A DNA stretch of 64,000 nucleotides from an uncultured Verrucomicrobiota bacterium (GTDB lineage: Bacteria; Verrucomicrobiota; Verrucomicrobiia; Limisphaerales; UBA9464): contig CAIWAH010000150.1 in assembly GCA_903910585.1 (NCBI GenBank), forward strand, positions 1-64,000, in the 5' to 3' direction. Under the pieces are notes generated by a model. The model had not been told where the DNA came from. It did not search any database and saw only the letters and a program-made list of their open reading frames with translations. Shown here in pieces: positions 6,430-16,945 of this stretch (position 1 is its first letter; every line of letters begins with the position of its first letter). The position numbers and the translations under genes were made by a program.

Positions 6430-8586
6430 TCAGGCCTTCGCCGCCGGCTCACCTTTGGAGCGCGACTTGGAACCGGACTTCTCGTCTGACGGCTTGCTGT
6501 CGTCGTTCTTGGAGTAGTAGTCGTAGTAGTAGCCGCTGTAGTAATAGTAGTAGCTGTCCTGGGAGATGTTGATGTTGTTCAACACCACACCCAAGAGGCG
6601 ACCGCCCACCTTTTCCACCATCTGCTTCGCCCGTAGCGTCATCTGCTGGGGATACTTCCGATACTGGACAACGAGAATGGCCATGTCCACCTCGCTGGCC
6701 AAGATCGAGGCGTCGCTCACGCCCATGATCGGCGGAGAGTCGAAGAACACAAAGTCGTAGCGGCTCTTCGCTTCCTCGATGAAAGCGCGCATCTGGGTGG
6801 AGTTGAGGATGCCGATTGAGCTGCTCGGCAGCTTACCTGACGGCAGGAAGTCCAAGGATGGCACAGGCGTCGTCTGGATCACCTCGTCCATCGTGTTCTG
6901 CTTCATCAGGTAGTTGGTCAGACCGAGGCCATTCGAGACTGCCAGAATCTTGTGAAGGCTGGGACGGCGAAGGTCGGAGTCAACCAACAGAACCCGGCTG
7001 CCCTGTTGGGCAAAGGTGGTCGCGAGATTGAAGATCGTCGTGGACTTGCCTTCGCCGGCACCGCCGCTGACCACCGTCATGGTGCGGAAGCCCTGCTCCT
7101 TGCGGGAAAAGAGCACATTGGTTCGCAACACGCGGTAGGATTCGGCGTGCGGACTGTCGGGTCCTTCACGCATGAGGATGCCGACGTTTTGGGGAATGAC
7201 TCCAAGCACGGGAGCCCCAAGGGCCTGCTCCACGTCGTCAATCGTCTTCACGCTGGTATCCAGATACTCGATGAAGAATGCCAGACCGACGCCCAAGATC
7301 ACACCGGCGATCGCACCCAAGACGATGTTCAACGTCTTCCGGGGCTTGATTGGCTTGAGACCAGGCTGGGCTTCATCAATGACCTCAACCGAGGATTTTT
7401 TGGAGATGGCACCGTCAATTTCCTCCTGCGTGATCTTGGTCATCATGATCTCGCGCAACCGGACCAAAGTCTCCAAGTCACGCTTTTCCTTCATGTAGGG
7501 ACGGAACTCCTTGGTGAGTCGGGCTTCATCGACCTTTGCTGAATCAAGCTTCCGGTCGATTTCCTCAATCGCCTTGCGATCGGCATCCACCTGAAGCTTT
7601 AACGCACCAAGGATTTCCACGACCATCGAGTCAATTTGCCCGTTGATCTTGGCGATGATGGCATTGACCCGTTCCACGTCCGGATGGTTGGCGCCAAAAT
7701 CGGGACTGAGGCGGGTCTTCGCCTGTTCAGCCACCTGGAGGTCTCCCAACAGCTGCTGCAATTGGGGATTCGGCCGGGTGACGCTGAGGGAAATTCGAAG
7801 GCTGTCGGCCGGCTTGTTGGCGAGGCTCTTGAGCATTTCGTCATTGATGGCCAACCGGGTCACGATCTCGGTCTTGTTGGCAAGGAGACGACGGAGTTCC
7901 TCAATCTGAATAGACTGGAACGGAGCCGTATCAACCGACTGGTCGGGAATCTTCAGGTCTGCTCGAAGCTGATCCACGATCGATTGCTTGGCCTTAACCT
8001 GCGCATCCAGTTCTTCCAGCTTCAACTTGAGCACCGCCAGCCCGCGCTCATTCCGGCCGGTTCGGGTTGAATTGCGATATTCCTCGTAAACCCGAGCCAC
8101 CGTGTTGGCAATATCGGCAGCCAATTGCTTGTCATTGTGGTCGGCCGAAATCTCGATGATGCTGGTATTGCGGTATTGTTTCACCTCTACCAGATCCTGA
8201 AGCCGCTCGAACGACTGCGCAGGCTGCAACGGCTGATCCAGCTTCAGTTCCTTTGCGAACGTGTCATTCAGGTCCAGCACCTCCACCACCTTGTCCAAGA
8301 TGCGGTGGGATTTGAGGACTTCGAATTCGGTCTGAAGGAAGTAGGGATCGTAAGTCTGATTCCCGCTGGCGTATCCGAGTAGCTGAATGTCCGGCGTGTC
8401 CTTTTCCACCTTGATCCGCGCCATGCTGGAGAAAACCTCCGGAAGCACGAAAGTAACTCCCGTCACCGTGATCAGAACCAGCAGGAAGACCGCAATGATG
8501 ATGACCTTGCGGATCCGGATGATCCTCCAGTAATCAAGGAAGTGCAGCTTGCTGTCGGGCTGCGGCGATGATTTCGAGAGTTCCAT
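6430..8586 (-). CDS. Polysaccharide co-polymerase with C-terminal tyrosine autokinase (Wzc/BY-kinase)
   Basis: Inner-membrane regulator of exopolysaccharide chain length and export, 718 residues. A Wzz-type domain is flanked by membrane helices at about 28-48 and 419-440, with long coiled-coil periplasmic segments between. The cytoplasmic BY-kinase has Walker A SGGAGEGKST (507-516), Walker A' LLVDSDLRR (533-541) and Walker B VFFDSPP (613-619). The tail has ten tyrosines within residues 679-691, the autophosphorylation cluster, then a Lys/Ser-rich end. The only plausible start is the ATG abutting a terminator T-run, with no Shine-Dalgarno. Confidence 0.93.
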   Translation of the reverse strand: MELSKSSPQPDSKLHFLDYWRIIRIRKVIIIAVFLLVLITVTGVTFVLPEVFSSMARIKVEKDTPDIQLLGYASGNQTYDPYFLQTEFEVLKSHRILDKVVEVLDLNDTFAKELKLDQPLQPAQSFERLQDLVEVKQYRNTSIIEISADHNDKQLAADIANTVARVYEEYRNSTRTGRNERGLAVLKLKLEELDAQVKAKQSIVDQLRADLKIPDQSVDTAPFQSIQIEELRRLLANKTEIVTRLAINDEMLKSLANKPADSLRISLSVTRPNPQLQQLLGDLQVAEQAKTRLSPDFGANHPDVERVNAIIAKINGQIDSMVVEILGALKLQVDADRKAIEEIDRKLDSAKVDEARLTKEFRPYMKEKRDLETLVRLREIMMTKITQEEIDGAISKKSSVEVIDEAQPGLKPIKPRKTLNIVLGAIAGVILGVGLAFFIEYLDTSVKTIDDVEQALGAPVLGVIPQNVGILMREGPDSPHAESYRVLRTNVLFSRKEQGFRTMTVVSGGAGEGKSTTIFNLATTFAQQGSRVLLVDSDLRRPSLHKILAVSNGLGLTNYLMKQNTMDEVIQTTPVPSLDFLPSGKLPSSSIGILNSTQMRAFIEEAKSRYDFVFFDSPPIMGVSDASILASEVDMAILVVQYRKYPQQMTLRAKQMVEKVGGRLLGVVLNNINISQDSYYYYYSGYYYDYYSKNDDSKPSDEKSGSKSRSKGEPAAKA

Positions 8587-8619
8587 AAAAAAAAAGGGGC
8601 CAGACAGTATCCAGCCCCT
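8587..8619 (-). terminator. Intrinsic terminator directly abutting the BY-kinase start codon
   Basis: On the minus strand a hairpin (GGGGC...GCCCC, 8596-8618, extendable through G-U pairs) is followed by nine T, and the tenth base begins the ATG of the BY-kinase gene. It would end transcripts of the upstream beta-barrel gene (stop at 8645). It leaves no room for a separate promoter or ribosome site for the kinase gene, so kinase expression must come from read-through or from a promoter inside the beta-barrel gene. Confidence 0.8.
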
Positions 8620-8644
8620 GAAGACCGCAATCTAGACTAAATGA

Positions 8645-9865
8645 TCAAAATTTGGCGGTAACCCCGAGGAAAATGCGGTTACGGCCATAGCCACGGTCAA
8701 AGCCGAGCGCCACCGGATCCGAATTCAGGCTGTCGTGGAAGTAGGAGAGATCCACGGAGACATTGTGCGATACCGCATAGGCTACCGTCGTGCCCAAGGT
8801 CCAGAAGGTTTCCGTCGCTCCGTCAGCGGCACCACCGTTGAACGTGGAGTTCTGGAACTGGGCCATGGCGGTTCCCTTGATACGGGCCGTAAAGGCATGC
8901 CCCCATGCCACCCGGAACAGGGTCGTCTGCTGGTTGGCCGCAAGCAATCCACCGGCGCCGGTCAGGTAAACGTCGGTGGCATTGACCTGATGACGGACGT
9001 TGAAGGTGATGTCGCTGCTAGCGGCATACTGATAAACCAATTTGCCGTCCAAGTAGGGCGACGTCGTCGAATCAACACCCACCAGATCGTAGTCAGTCAC
9101 CTGCGCACCAGCATTCAAAGAGCCGAAGAAGCTCTGAGAGAAACTATGCTTCAGGCCGCCATAAATGCTGTGGATGTTGAAGTCGCGCGCAGCATCGAAA
9201 TCGAAAATGCCGAACTGATATCCGAACGTGGCGCTCGTGGTCTCGGAGAGCAGGTAGGAAAGCTCCAGCGCCGGAAGGTGCTCGACCCGGTTCAGCGAAG
9301 TGGCGAACGCGGCATTGTCATAGTCGAACAGGTTGTTCCGGTAGCTCGCAGTAGCCACAATCGTGTCGGTGGCAGCCAACTCAGCGGAAGCGGAGGCCGA
9401 GTTGCTGATGTTGTCGCCTTCCGCACGCAGCACCAGGCCGGAACCGGGAGCAAACTGACCGGGGTCCTGCGCCGAAACAAACACGTCGGAAACGCTCACC
9501 TTGGCCCGCGGCGAGAAGATGTGGTTCAGGTTGACGGAAGCATTGTGGTTCTGGTCCCAGCTGCTGCCGGGGCGGTTTTCGAACCAGCGGGCCAAGTAGG
9601 TGTAGCCCAGATCGAAGGACGTATTGTCCATCGTGCGCCCGTAGGTAACGGACGGGGAAATGTCGAACCCAATGCTGTCAATCTTCGCGACACCACCCAG
9701 CGCACTCGAATTGGCGGTGAAGATGTTGTCATCGTAGAACCCACGCAGGGACGCGGAGGCAGTCCAAGGCTTGTCACCACCTTCGGCAGCGACGGCGGTG
9801 TGGGTGAGCGCCATGCTGGCAGCCCCGAGAGACAGTGCGCCGGCGGCGCGGATGAGGTTCTTCAT
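8645..9865 (-). CDS. Outer-membrane beta-barrel protein of the exopolysaccharide locus
   Basis: 406 residues from the ATG at 9863-9865, which begins a clean signal peptide (MKNLIRAAGALSLGAASMAL... to TAVAAEG). A TTG 10 codons upstream is less likely. The rest is alternating polar/aromatic strands (for example FDLGYTYLARWFENR, VSVDLSYFHDSL), ending in a C-terminal Phe (GVTAKF), the usual outer-membrane barrel signature. It resembles BBP2-type barrels that accompany EPS/exosortase gene sets. First gene of the locus, with its own promoter; likely an outer-membrane channel or scaffold for polysaccharide, which is inferred from context. Confidence 0.75.
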   Translation of the reverse strand: MKNLIRAAGALSLGAASMALTHTAVAAEGGDKPWTASASLRGFYDDNIFTANSSALGGVAKIDSIGFDISPSVTYGRTMDNTSFDLGYTYLARWFENRPGSSWDQNHNASVNLNHIFSPRAKVSVSDVFVSAQDPGQFAPGSGLVLRAEGDNISNSASASAELAATDTIVATASYRNNLFDYDNAAFATSLNRVEHLPALELSYLLSETTSATFGYQFGIFDFDAARDFNIHSIYGGLKHSFSQSFFGSLNAGAQVTDYDLVGVDSTTSPYLDGKLVYQYAASSDITFNVRHQVNATDVYLTGAGGLLAANQQTTLFRVAWGHAFTARIKGTAMAQFQNSTFNGGAADGATETFWTLGTTVAYAVSHNVSVDLSYFHDSLNSDPVALGFDRGYGRNRIFLGVTAKF

Positions 9866-9917
9866 ACTCAATGACGTTAAAAAATCTCGAACCAAAGTTT
9901 AGCGTGTTGGCCTCAGG

Positions 9918-9946
9918 TTTGTAGGAAGGTGGCTGCGGAGTGTCAA
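9918..9946 (-). promoter_or_regulatory. Sigma-70-type promoter for the exopolysaccharide locus
   Basis: On the minus strand TTGACA (9941-9946) is separated by exactly 17 bases from TACAAA (9918-9923). The predicted start of transcription is near 9911, giving a leader of about 45 bases before the beta-barrel ATG at 9865. It is one of the best consensus matches in the window. Confidence 0.65.
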
Positions 9947-10127
9947 CCAGATTTCCCGACGCAAATGGTTTCGCTTGGGCCTTGAATTTCAAGTTTTTGC
10001 ATCGGTTTGGCCAATCCCGGCGGTCTCCGGAACGTCATTCGGACTGGATGGCAAAGGCTGGCAGCGTTTAGCCGATAGGCGGGCCTCTGCCTTGAGTTTG
10101 CGGAGAGCGCCTGCTTCAATGGCCCCC

Positions 10128-10934
10128 ATGAAGCGGTCATTTTGGAGGAGGCAGGCGGCAGTGGTAACGATTTGCGGCGGCGCGCTAATGCTGTTGTTGG
10201 GAGCAGGCTGCGGGACGGTCGCGGAAACCGGCCGGCGCCAATTCAACTTCATGTCACCCGGCCAGGAGATGCAGCTGGGTTTCTCGGAGTTCGAGAAGAT
10301 GAAGCAGCAGGTCCCGATTTCCAAGGACCCGGGCGCCAACGCCTTGGTCCAGAAGGTGGGCAAACGGGTGGCGGCGGTCGCCGACCTACCCAATGCTCAG
10401 TGGGAATTCGTGGTCTTCGAAAGCAAGGAAGCCAATGCGTTCTGCCTCCCCGGCGGCAAAGTCGGTGTTTACACGGGGATTCTTCCAATCACCAAGGATG
10501 AGGCCGGTCTGGCTACGGTGATCGGCCACGAGGTTGCTCATGCGGTAGCACGCCACGGCGGCGAGCGCATGAGCGTGGCGATGGGGCTCCAAACGGCGGG
10601 AGCGGTCGCCGGAGCCGTCATCGGCAACTCGAAATACGCCAACTACGGCCCTGCGTTCACGCAGGTTTACGGCGTCGGCTCCCAACTGGGGGCGTCGCTA
10701 CCCCACAGCCGCATGCAGGAAGCCGAGGCGGACGAGATCGGGCTCATCTACATGGCCCGTGCCGGCTACAATCCGGAGGCAGCGGTCGGGTTTTGGCAGC
10801 GGTTCGGTGAATTCAACCGGGCCGCCGGGGCCAACACCCCTTGGTTTCTCCGCACCCACCCCACTGACAACCAAAGGGTCGAGAATCTGAAGGCGCTGAT
10901 GCCGAAGGCCAAAGCCCAGTTCCGCGCCCAATGA
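10128..10934 (+). CDS. M48-family metalloprotease lipoprotein (LoiP/YggG-like)
   Basis: Periplasmic or membrane-attached zinc peptidase, 268 residues. The start MKRSFWRRQ gives a signal peptide with lipobox GAGC (Cys28). The zinc motif HEVAH is at 134-138, and the downstream EAEADEIG supplies the third ligand (about Glu200). FCLPGGKVGVYTGIL and RTHPTDNQRVENL are typical of the family. The open frame extends upstream to 9975 but that part is not protein-like. The stop overlaps the start of the next gene by ATGA, so the two peptidases are probably co-translated. Likely role: envelope protein quality control. Confidence 0.92.
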   Translation: MKRSFWRRQAAVVTICGGALMLLLGAGCGTVAETGRRQFNFMSPGQEMQLGFSEFEKMKQQVPISKDPGANALVQKVGKRVAAVADLPNAQWEFVVFESKEANAFCLPGGKVGVYTGILPITKDEAGLATVIGHEVAHAVARHGGERMSVAMGLQTAGAVAGAVIGNSKYANYGPAFTQVYGVGSQLGASLPHSRMQEAEADEIGLIYMARAGYNPEAAVGFWQRFGEFNRAAGANTPWFLRTHPTDNQRVENLKALMPKAKAQFRAQ

Positions 10935-11509
10935 ACCGGACCGCTGCAGCACCGGCGGCCATCGCCATTTTGATCATCGTCCTCGCCGCGGGTTGCTCGC
11001 ACCGCGCCCCGTTGCCCGGAAGGCCGGAATACGTCACGCCCCTTCCCGCGACTTATCCGGCCCCGTCGACGACTGACACAATGGTGACCAGTGGCCCAAG
11101 TGCTCCGCAAAATGGGGTGGACGGCGGGCAGTCGGCAACCCAGGCGGTGTCCGTGTGGAAACAGGCGGCGCAGCCGTGGTTGGGGACGCCGTATCGGATT
11201 GGCGGCCTCTCCCGTGACGGAATTGATTGTTCCGGATTCACGCTGACCCTTCATCGCGAGGTTGCCCAGCGGACCCTCGCCCGCACCTCGCAGGAACAAT
11301 GGAGCCGTTCGGTGCCAGTCAGCCCGAATCAGGTCCGGGCGGGCGATTTGGTGTTCTTCAACACCACCGGCAAGGGCGTGTCCCACGTCGGCGTCTTCCT
11401 TGCCGACCAGGAATTTGTCCACGCCAGCACTTCCAAAGGGGTCATCTTCTCCCAACTGACCGATCCCTATTGGTCAACCCGATATCTGGGCGCGCGCCGA
11501 CCACGTTGA
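10931..11509 (+). CDS. NlpC/P60 (C40) cell-wall hydrolase lipoprotein
   Basis: 192 residues. Lipoprotein signal with Cys22 (LAAGC), a Pro/Ser/Thr linker to about residue 72, then an NlpC/P60 domain. Catalytic Cys100 is in DCSGF, His152 in VSHVGVF and His164 in FVHAST. The family cleaves peptidoglycan stem peptides, typically gamma-D-Glu-diaminopimelate. It starts inside the stop of the M48 gene (ATGA overlap). Convergent with nnrS, whose stop is 20 bases away. Confidence 0.92.
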   Translation: MNRTAAAPAAIAILIIVLAAGCSHRAPLPGRPEYVTPLPATYPAPSTTDTMVTSGPSAPQNGVDGGQSATQAVSVWKQAAQPWLGTPYRIGGLSRDGIDCSGFTLTLHREVAQRTLARTSQEQWSRSVPVSPNQVRAGDLVFFNTTGKGVSHVGVFLADQEFVHASTSKGVIFSQLTDPYWSTRYLGARRPR

Positions 11510-11529
11510 GGCATCGCCGCACGGCGCAG

Positions 11530-12675
11530 TCAGGGCGCATCGGCCCTGAAGACCGCAGGCAGAACCTTCCACGCCCACACCGTCAGCCCCACGGCCCAAA
11601 TCACGGCGCCGTAGCTGTAGTGGGTCACGAGAATCTTTGGCAGCAGGTCTCCGGTGATCCGGGTCAAGGCGGCCATGATCACCACGGAAAACGCCACCGA
11701 CAGCCACACATTGCGGGCGCCCAATCGCTGCGGTTGACCGCTGTGCCCAAACAGCACCCGCATCCCCACCGTCAACGTGATCAACGTCATTCCGACGGCG
11801 AGGGCCAGGTGGAGCCAGGCAACCCGCACGCCCGGAAACAAAGCCACCGTCGCCAAACCCGCCACAAGCAGGATTGCCGCAGCCCGGAGCCACCGGGCCG
11901 CCGCCGTCTTCTTCCCGCCTCCGGCTTCGAGGACCCACTGGCGCCTCAAATAGCCGCCGGCCGCGAGGCACCGCAGTCCATACGCCACCCTGACCCAGCC
12001 GCGGATTTCGAGCCAAAAGCTGAAAAGCACCAGGCTGCCGGCGAGGGCCGCTTCACCGGCCAGATACCACCAGCGGGCGTTCGGCACGCGCATCTCCGGC
12101 AAGTCGTGCCGGTTCGAAACGCCCAGCAACCCCGGGAGAATGTAGGCTCCCACTCCGAGGATCGGCAGGAGCAGGAACCCCTGATAAACGAGGCGGTTTT
12201 GCCAAATCAGTCGTGTAGCCGCAGTTTCGTCGTCGGCCGCCCCCAGACCCATCGGGATGCCCACCATGGCGCAGAGCACCCCGAGAAGTGCCAGCACCAA
12301 TCCCGGCGGCGGCAAATCGGAGCGACCGCGAAACCGCCCCGCCAAGTTTGCTACCAAGACGAGCAAACCGGCCCAAAAGAGGCCGTCCGCAGCGTCATTC
12401 CAGCCGATCAAATGCCCCCCAATCGACAGAATCTGCAAGCCCAGCAGGCCCGCGACACCCGGAGCCGCGAGGGGACCGGTTCCGAGCATCCGCGGCACCG
12501 CCGTGGCGAGAAATCCCAAGACAAAACTCCCGAGAAAGCCGTGGGCCATGATGCGGGCATGCCCGACTCCGGGATAGCCTCCAAGGCCGAGGAAATGCAA
12601 AGGCCAGAGCATCACGCCAAGAATCCCGGCCGCAACGCCCAACGGGAAAAAGAGCCGGAACGGTTCCCGGGCCAT
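11530..12675 (-). CDS. nnrS: NnrS-family membrane protein (nitric oxide response)
   Basis: Integral membrane protein with about ten to twelve hydrophobic segments, 381 residues from the ATG at 12673-12675. REPFRLFFPLG at the N-terminus and HARIMAHGFLGSFVLGF, with conserved His residues, are NnrS hallmarks. The family is haem/copper-containing and protects against NO stress. A GTG-started frame reaches 12771, but an FNR-type box lies just upstream of that point. A start at 12675 leaves room for a promoter and is preferred. No other nitrogen-oxide gene is nearby. Confidence 0.85.
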   Translation of the reverse strand: MAREPFRLFFPLGVAAGILGVMLWPLHFLGLGGYPGVGHARIMAHGFLGSFVLGFLATAVPRMLGTGPLAAPGVAGLLGLQILSIGGHLIGWNDAADGLFWAGLLVLVANLAGRFRGRSDLPPPGLVLALLGVLCAMVGIPMGLGAADDETAATRLIWQNRLVYQGFLLLPILGVGAYILPGLLGVSNRHDLPEMRVPNARWWYLAGEAALAGSLVLFSFWLEIRGWVRVAYGLRCLAAGGYLRRQWVLEAGGGKKTAAARWLRAAAILLVAGLATVALFPGVRVAWLHLALAVGMTLITLTVGMRVLFGHSGQPQRLGARNVWLSVAFSVVIMAALTRITGDLLPKILVTHYSYGAVIWAVGLTVWAWKVLPAVFRADAP

Positions 12676-12774
12676 TCCCTGCCACCGGACGCCGCGTGAA
12701 TCCTCGTTTAACCTGACGTTGGCCACTTGGATGCGGTTCACGGGACAAACATGCGAAAACTGTCGGCGCACGCC

Positions 12775-12788
12775 TTGACCCGGGTCAA
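12775..12788. promoter_or_regulatory. FNR/DNR-type operator upstream of nnrS
   Basis: TTGACCCGGGTCAA is a perfect 14-base palindrome of the form TTGAC-N4-GTCAA, close to the FNR-family consensus TTGAT-N4-ATCAA. It lies about 100 bases upstream of the chosen nnrS start. This is the position expected if it sits near -41 with a 5' leader of about 65 bases. NO or oxygen control through a CRP/FNR-family regulator is inferred. Confidence 0.6.
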
Positions 12789-12812
12789 ACTGGGGTCCGG
12801 AACCCTCACGGC

Positions 12813-14297
12813 CTACGCCACCCCGGCCATCAGCCGCATGAACGCAGCCTGCCCGAACTGGGCCCGGCCCAGTTCACCGGCCACCTGTCCCTGGCGCATC
12901 ACCAGCACCCGCCGGCTCAGGTTCATCACCTCCGGCAGTTCGCTCGAAATCACCAGCACCGCCACGCCCTGGCAGGCCAGTTCATCCAGCAATCGGTGGA
13001 TCTCCGCCTTGGCGCCGACATCCACGCCCCGGGTCGGTTCGTCCACGATGAGAACGGAACACTCCCGGGCCAGCCACTTCGCCAGCGCGACTTTCTGCTG
13101 GTTGCCCCCGCTCAGCCCGGCGATGCCGGTCTCGATGGACGGAGCCTTCAGCCGGAGCCGGTCCGCGAATTTCTGAGCGACACTGCGCTCGGCCGGCCGG
13201 TCCACCCAGCCATACGAGGACAGCCGGTCGAGCGCGGCCAGCGAGGTGTTCTCGCGGCAGTTCATGGTGAGCACCAGGCCGAGCCGCTTCCGGTCCTCCG
13301 GCAGGAAGCCCATTCCGGCCGCCAACGCCGCCGCCACGGAATGACGCCGAAGTTCAACGCCCCGGACGAACACCTTGCCGGTTGCGTGCGGATCCAGGCC
13401 AAACACCGCCTGGGCGACTTCGCTCCGGCCCGCGCCGATCAGCCCGGCGAATCCCAGCACTTCGCCAGCCCGCAGCGAGAAACTGACATCTCTGAACTTG
13501 CCCGGAGACGACAGCCCCTCGACCCGGAGCACTTCGTCACCGAGGGCGCGCTGAAGGTGGTCCGGCTCGTGATGGTCCACGTCGCGGCCGATCATCTGGT
13601 GGATCACCCGTTCCTGGTCGGTCTCGGCGATGCGTTCCGTCGCCACATGCCGGCCGTCGCGCAGCACGGTGATGGCATCGCACAGGCGGAAGATCTCCTC
13701 CATGCGATGCGACACGTAGATGACCGTGATGCCACGCTGTTTCAGGTGCGCCAGCAGCTCGAACAGATGTTCGCTTTCCGCGACCGACAGCGAGCTGGTC
13801 GGCTCGTCGAAGACAATCACCCGCGCGCCGGTGCCGACCGCCGCGGCGATCTGCACGAGCTGCTCCTGGCCCGTGGTCAGCTCGCCGATCGGCCGGTCCA
13901 CGTCGAATTCCGTGCCGATCTCCGTGAGCATCGCCCGGGCCCGCGACCGCATCGTTTCCCGGTCGAGCCAGCCGGCCTTGGACGGCATTTCGCCCAGGCA
14001 CAGGTTTTCCGCGATGGAGAGGTTCGGGCAAAACGCCAGTTCCTGGTGCACCATCGCAATGCCAAGGCGGCGCGCGTGCAGCGGATCCGTCGGGTGGATC
14101 GGCTGGCCCTCCAGGCGCAGTTCACCGGCATCGGCCCGGTAAACGCCCGCAAGAATCTTTCCCAGCGTGCTCTTGCCGGCGCCGTTCTCGCCCATCAGCG
14201 CGTGGCAACTGCCCCGCTCCACCGCAAAACTCACGTCCTCCAGCGCCTGCACTCCGGGAAAGTGCTTGGCGATGCCGTGGAACGTGAGGAAGGACAT
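12813..14297 (-). CDS. Sugar ABC transporter ATPase, RbsA/MglA type (two ABC domains)
   Basis: 494 residues with duplicated ATPase domains. The first has Walker A GENGAGKST, a degenerate signature (LTTGQEQ) and Walker B VIVFDEPTSSLS. The second has a non-canonical Walker A region (GAGRSEVAQ), signature LSGGNQQK and VLIVDEPTRGVDVG. This asymmetry is normal for the CUT2 (ribose/galactose/xylose) family. Two alternative ATGs (14309 and 14333) lie upstream. No permease or periplasmic binding protein is adjacent, so the partner subunits are elsewhere or lost. Confidence 0.9.
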   Translation of the reverse strand: MSFLTFHGIAKHFPGVQALEDVSFAVERGSCHALMGENGAGKSTLGKILAGVYRADAGELRLEGQPIHPTDPLHARRLGIAMVHQELAFCPNLSIAENLCLGEMPSKAGWLDRETMRSRARAMLTEIGTEFDVDRPIGELTTGQEQLVQIAAAVGTGARVIVFDEPTSSLSVAESEHLFELLAHLKQRGITVIYVSHRMEEIFRLCDAITVLRDGRHVATERIAETDQERVIHQMIGRDVDHHEPDHLQRALGDEVLRVEGLSSPGKFRDVSFSLRAGEVLGFAGLIGAGRSEVAQAVFGLDPHATGKVFVRGVELRRHSVAAALAAGMGFLPEDRKRLGLVLTMNCRENTSLAALDRLSSYGWVDRPAERSVAQKFADRLRLKAPSIETGIAGLSGGNQQKVALAKWLARECSVLIVDEPTRGVDVGAKAEIHRLLDELACQGVAVLVISSELPEVMNLSRRVLVMRQGQVAGELGRAQFGQAAFMRLMAGVA

Positions 14298-14446
14298 GGC
14301 CGGAAGCATTCCTGAGCCGCCCGCGGACGACAATCCCCCGCCGCGGCTAACTCACCTGCCGCCGCCGGGCTCGGGATGATTTCCCGTCCGCGTGCTGGCA
14401 TCTGGCGCCGGTTCGGCTACTTCTCCGCGCTCAGATTCGCTGACTC

Positions 14447-16057
<1,611 letters not shown>

Positions 16058-16065
16058 CGGAGGTG

Positions 16066-16172
16066 ATCCGCAGATTGCGCGGATTTCGCAGATGAGAAGC
16101 AGGCAAAGTTCGCCTCAAGGGTGAATCCGCATGCACGCCAAAGAATCTGCGCAATCTGTGTAATCTGCGGAT
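16066..16172. repeat. Inverted repeat with ATCCGCAGATT arms (dispersed intergenic palindrome)
   Basis: Left arm 16066-16093 begins ATCCGCAGATT. The right arm, 16144-16172, reads the same on the other strand with about 24 of 28 bases matching, around a 50-base spacer. Each arm is internally repetitive, with CGCAGATT-like units every 9-11 bases. This pattern is familiar as a dispersed intergenic repeat in diverse bacteria. It lies between the ABC-F gene and the next gene and fakes an extended N-terminus for the latter. Confidence 0.75.
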
Positions 16173-16261
16173 GCCCCACTGCGGATAACTTTTCCCACAA
16201 ACGGTTTGCCCGCGGCCCGTTCCAGCACGACAACCGCCGCCCAGTTTTCGCCGTCCCTGCC

Positions 16262-16945
16262 ATGAAAGCCACCGGTCTCAACGACGCCCAATTCCTCGAC
16301 CTGCTCCAGAAGGTGTTGCCCGAAGCCACTTCCGACACCCGCCTCGCCGCGAAAATTTACGATCGCGTCGCGCAGGAAGTCCGGCTCATCAACAACCTCA
16401 AGTCCCTCGAAAAACTCTGCACCGAGGGCGCGCTGCCCAACCTCGAACCCGACACCGTCGCCGAACTGCAAAGCCGGCTGGAGACCAACTTCGGCCAGGC
16501 CAACGTCGTCGTGAAGCCGTCCGAAAAGGGTGACGCGGCGTCCGTCGAGATCGTCCTGCCCGACCGCACCATCACGAACCGCGTCAAGGTGCAGCCGCCC
16601 GGCGAGGAAGGCGACGACGAGGCCAAGGTGCCCTTCGTGCCCTTCCCGGTGGCCTTGCCGGAAGACCCCGATCTGCTCTGGGTGCTCGCCCGCCGCGAAG
16701 ACCTGGCGCCGGAGGAAGCCACCCGCGCCTTGGTGCTGCTGGAGGAGGAGTTCTGGGAAACCAAGGCCGGCCAAAAGCTGCTGCGCGACAAGGTGGAGAA
16801 GAACTTCGCCGAATTCATCGCCCGCGTGCCCGCCGCCGCCCTCGCCGATCATGGCCTGAAGCGCCACTACAAGGCGCCCGAGCCCCGGCAGACGCTGCGC
16901 CGGCTGGTGCCCGCCGAACAGGCGGAGCTGTCGGCGTTGTCCTAG
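16262..16945 (+). CDS. Hypothetical protein, 227 aa
   Basis: Not recognised. The start MKATGLNDAQF at 16262 is chosen because upstream codons to 16121 come from the repeat. The N-terminal 60 residues are helical and charged. The middle contains a Glu/Asp-rich linker (about 115-130) around PPGEEGDDEAKV. The C-terminal half is helical (LAPEEATRALVLLEEEFWE). No signal peptide or membrane segment, so probably cytoplasmic. The phrase AQFLDLL also occurs in the unknown protein at 24486-25280, but overall similarity is not evident. Confidence 0.7.
   Translation: MKATGLNDAQFLDLLQKVLPEATSDTRLAAKIYDRVAQEVRLINNLKSLEKLCTEGALPNLEPDTVAELQSRLETNFGQANVVVKPSEKGDAASVEIVLPDRTITNRVKVQPPGEEGDDEAKVPFVPFPVALPEDPDLLWVLARREDLAPEEATRALVLLEEEFWETKAGQKLLRDKVEKNFAEFIARVPAAALADHGLKRHYKAPEPRQTLRRLVPAEQAELSALS

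Noticed and set aside
16121-16261. N-terminal extension of the 227-aa unknown protein
   Set aside because: These codons come from the inverted repeat and are Cys-rich by chance.
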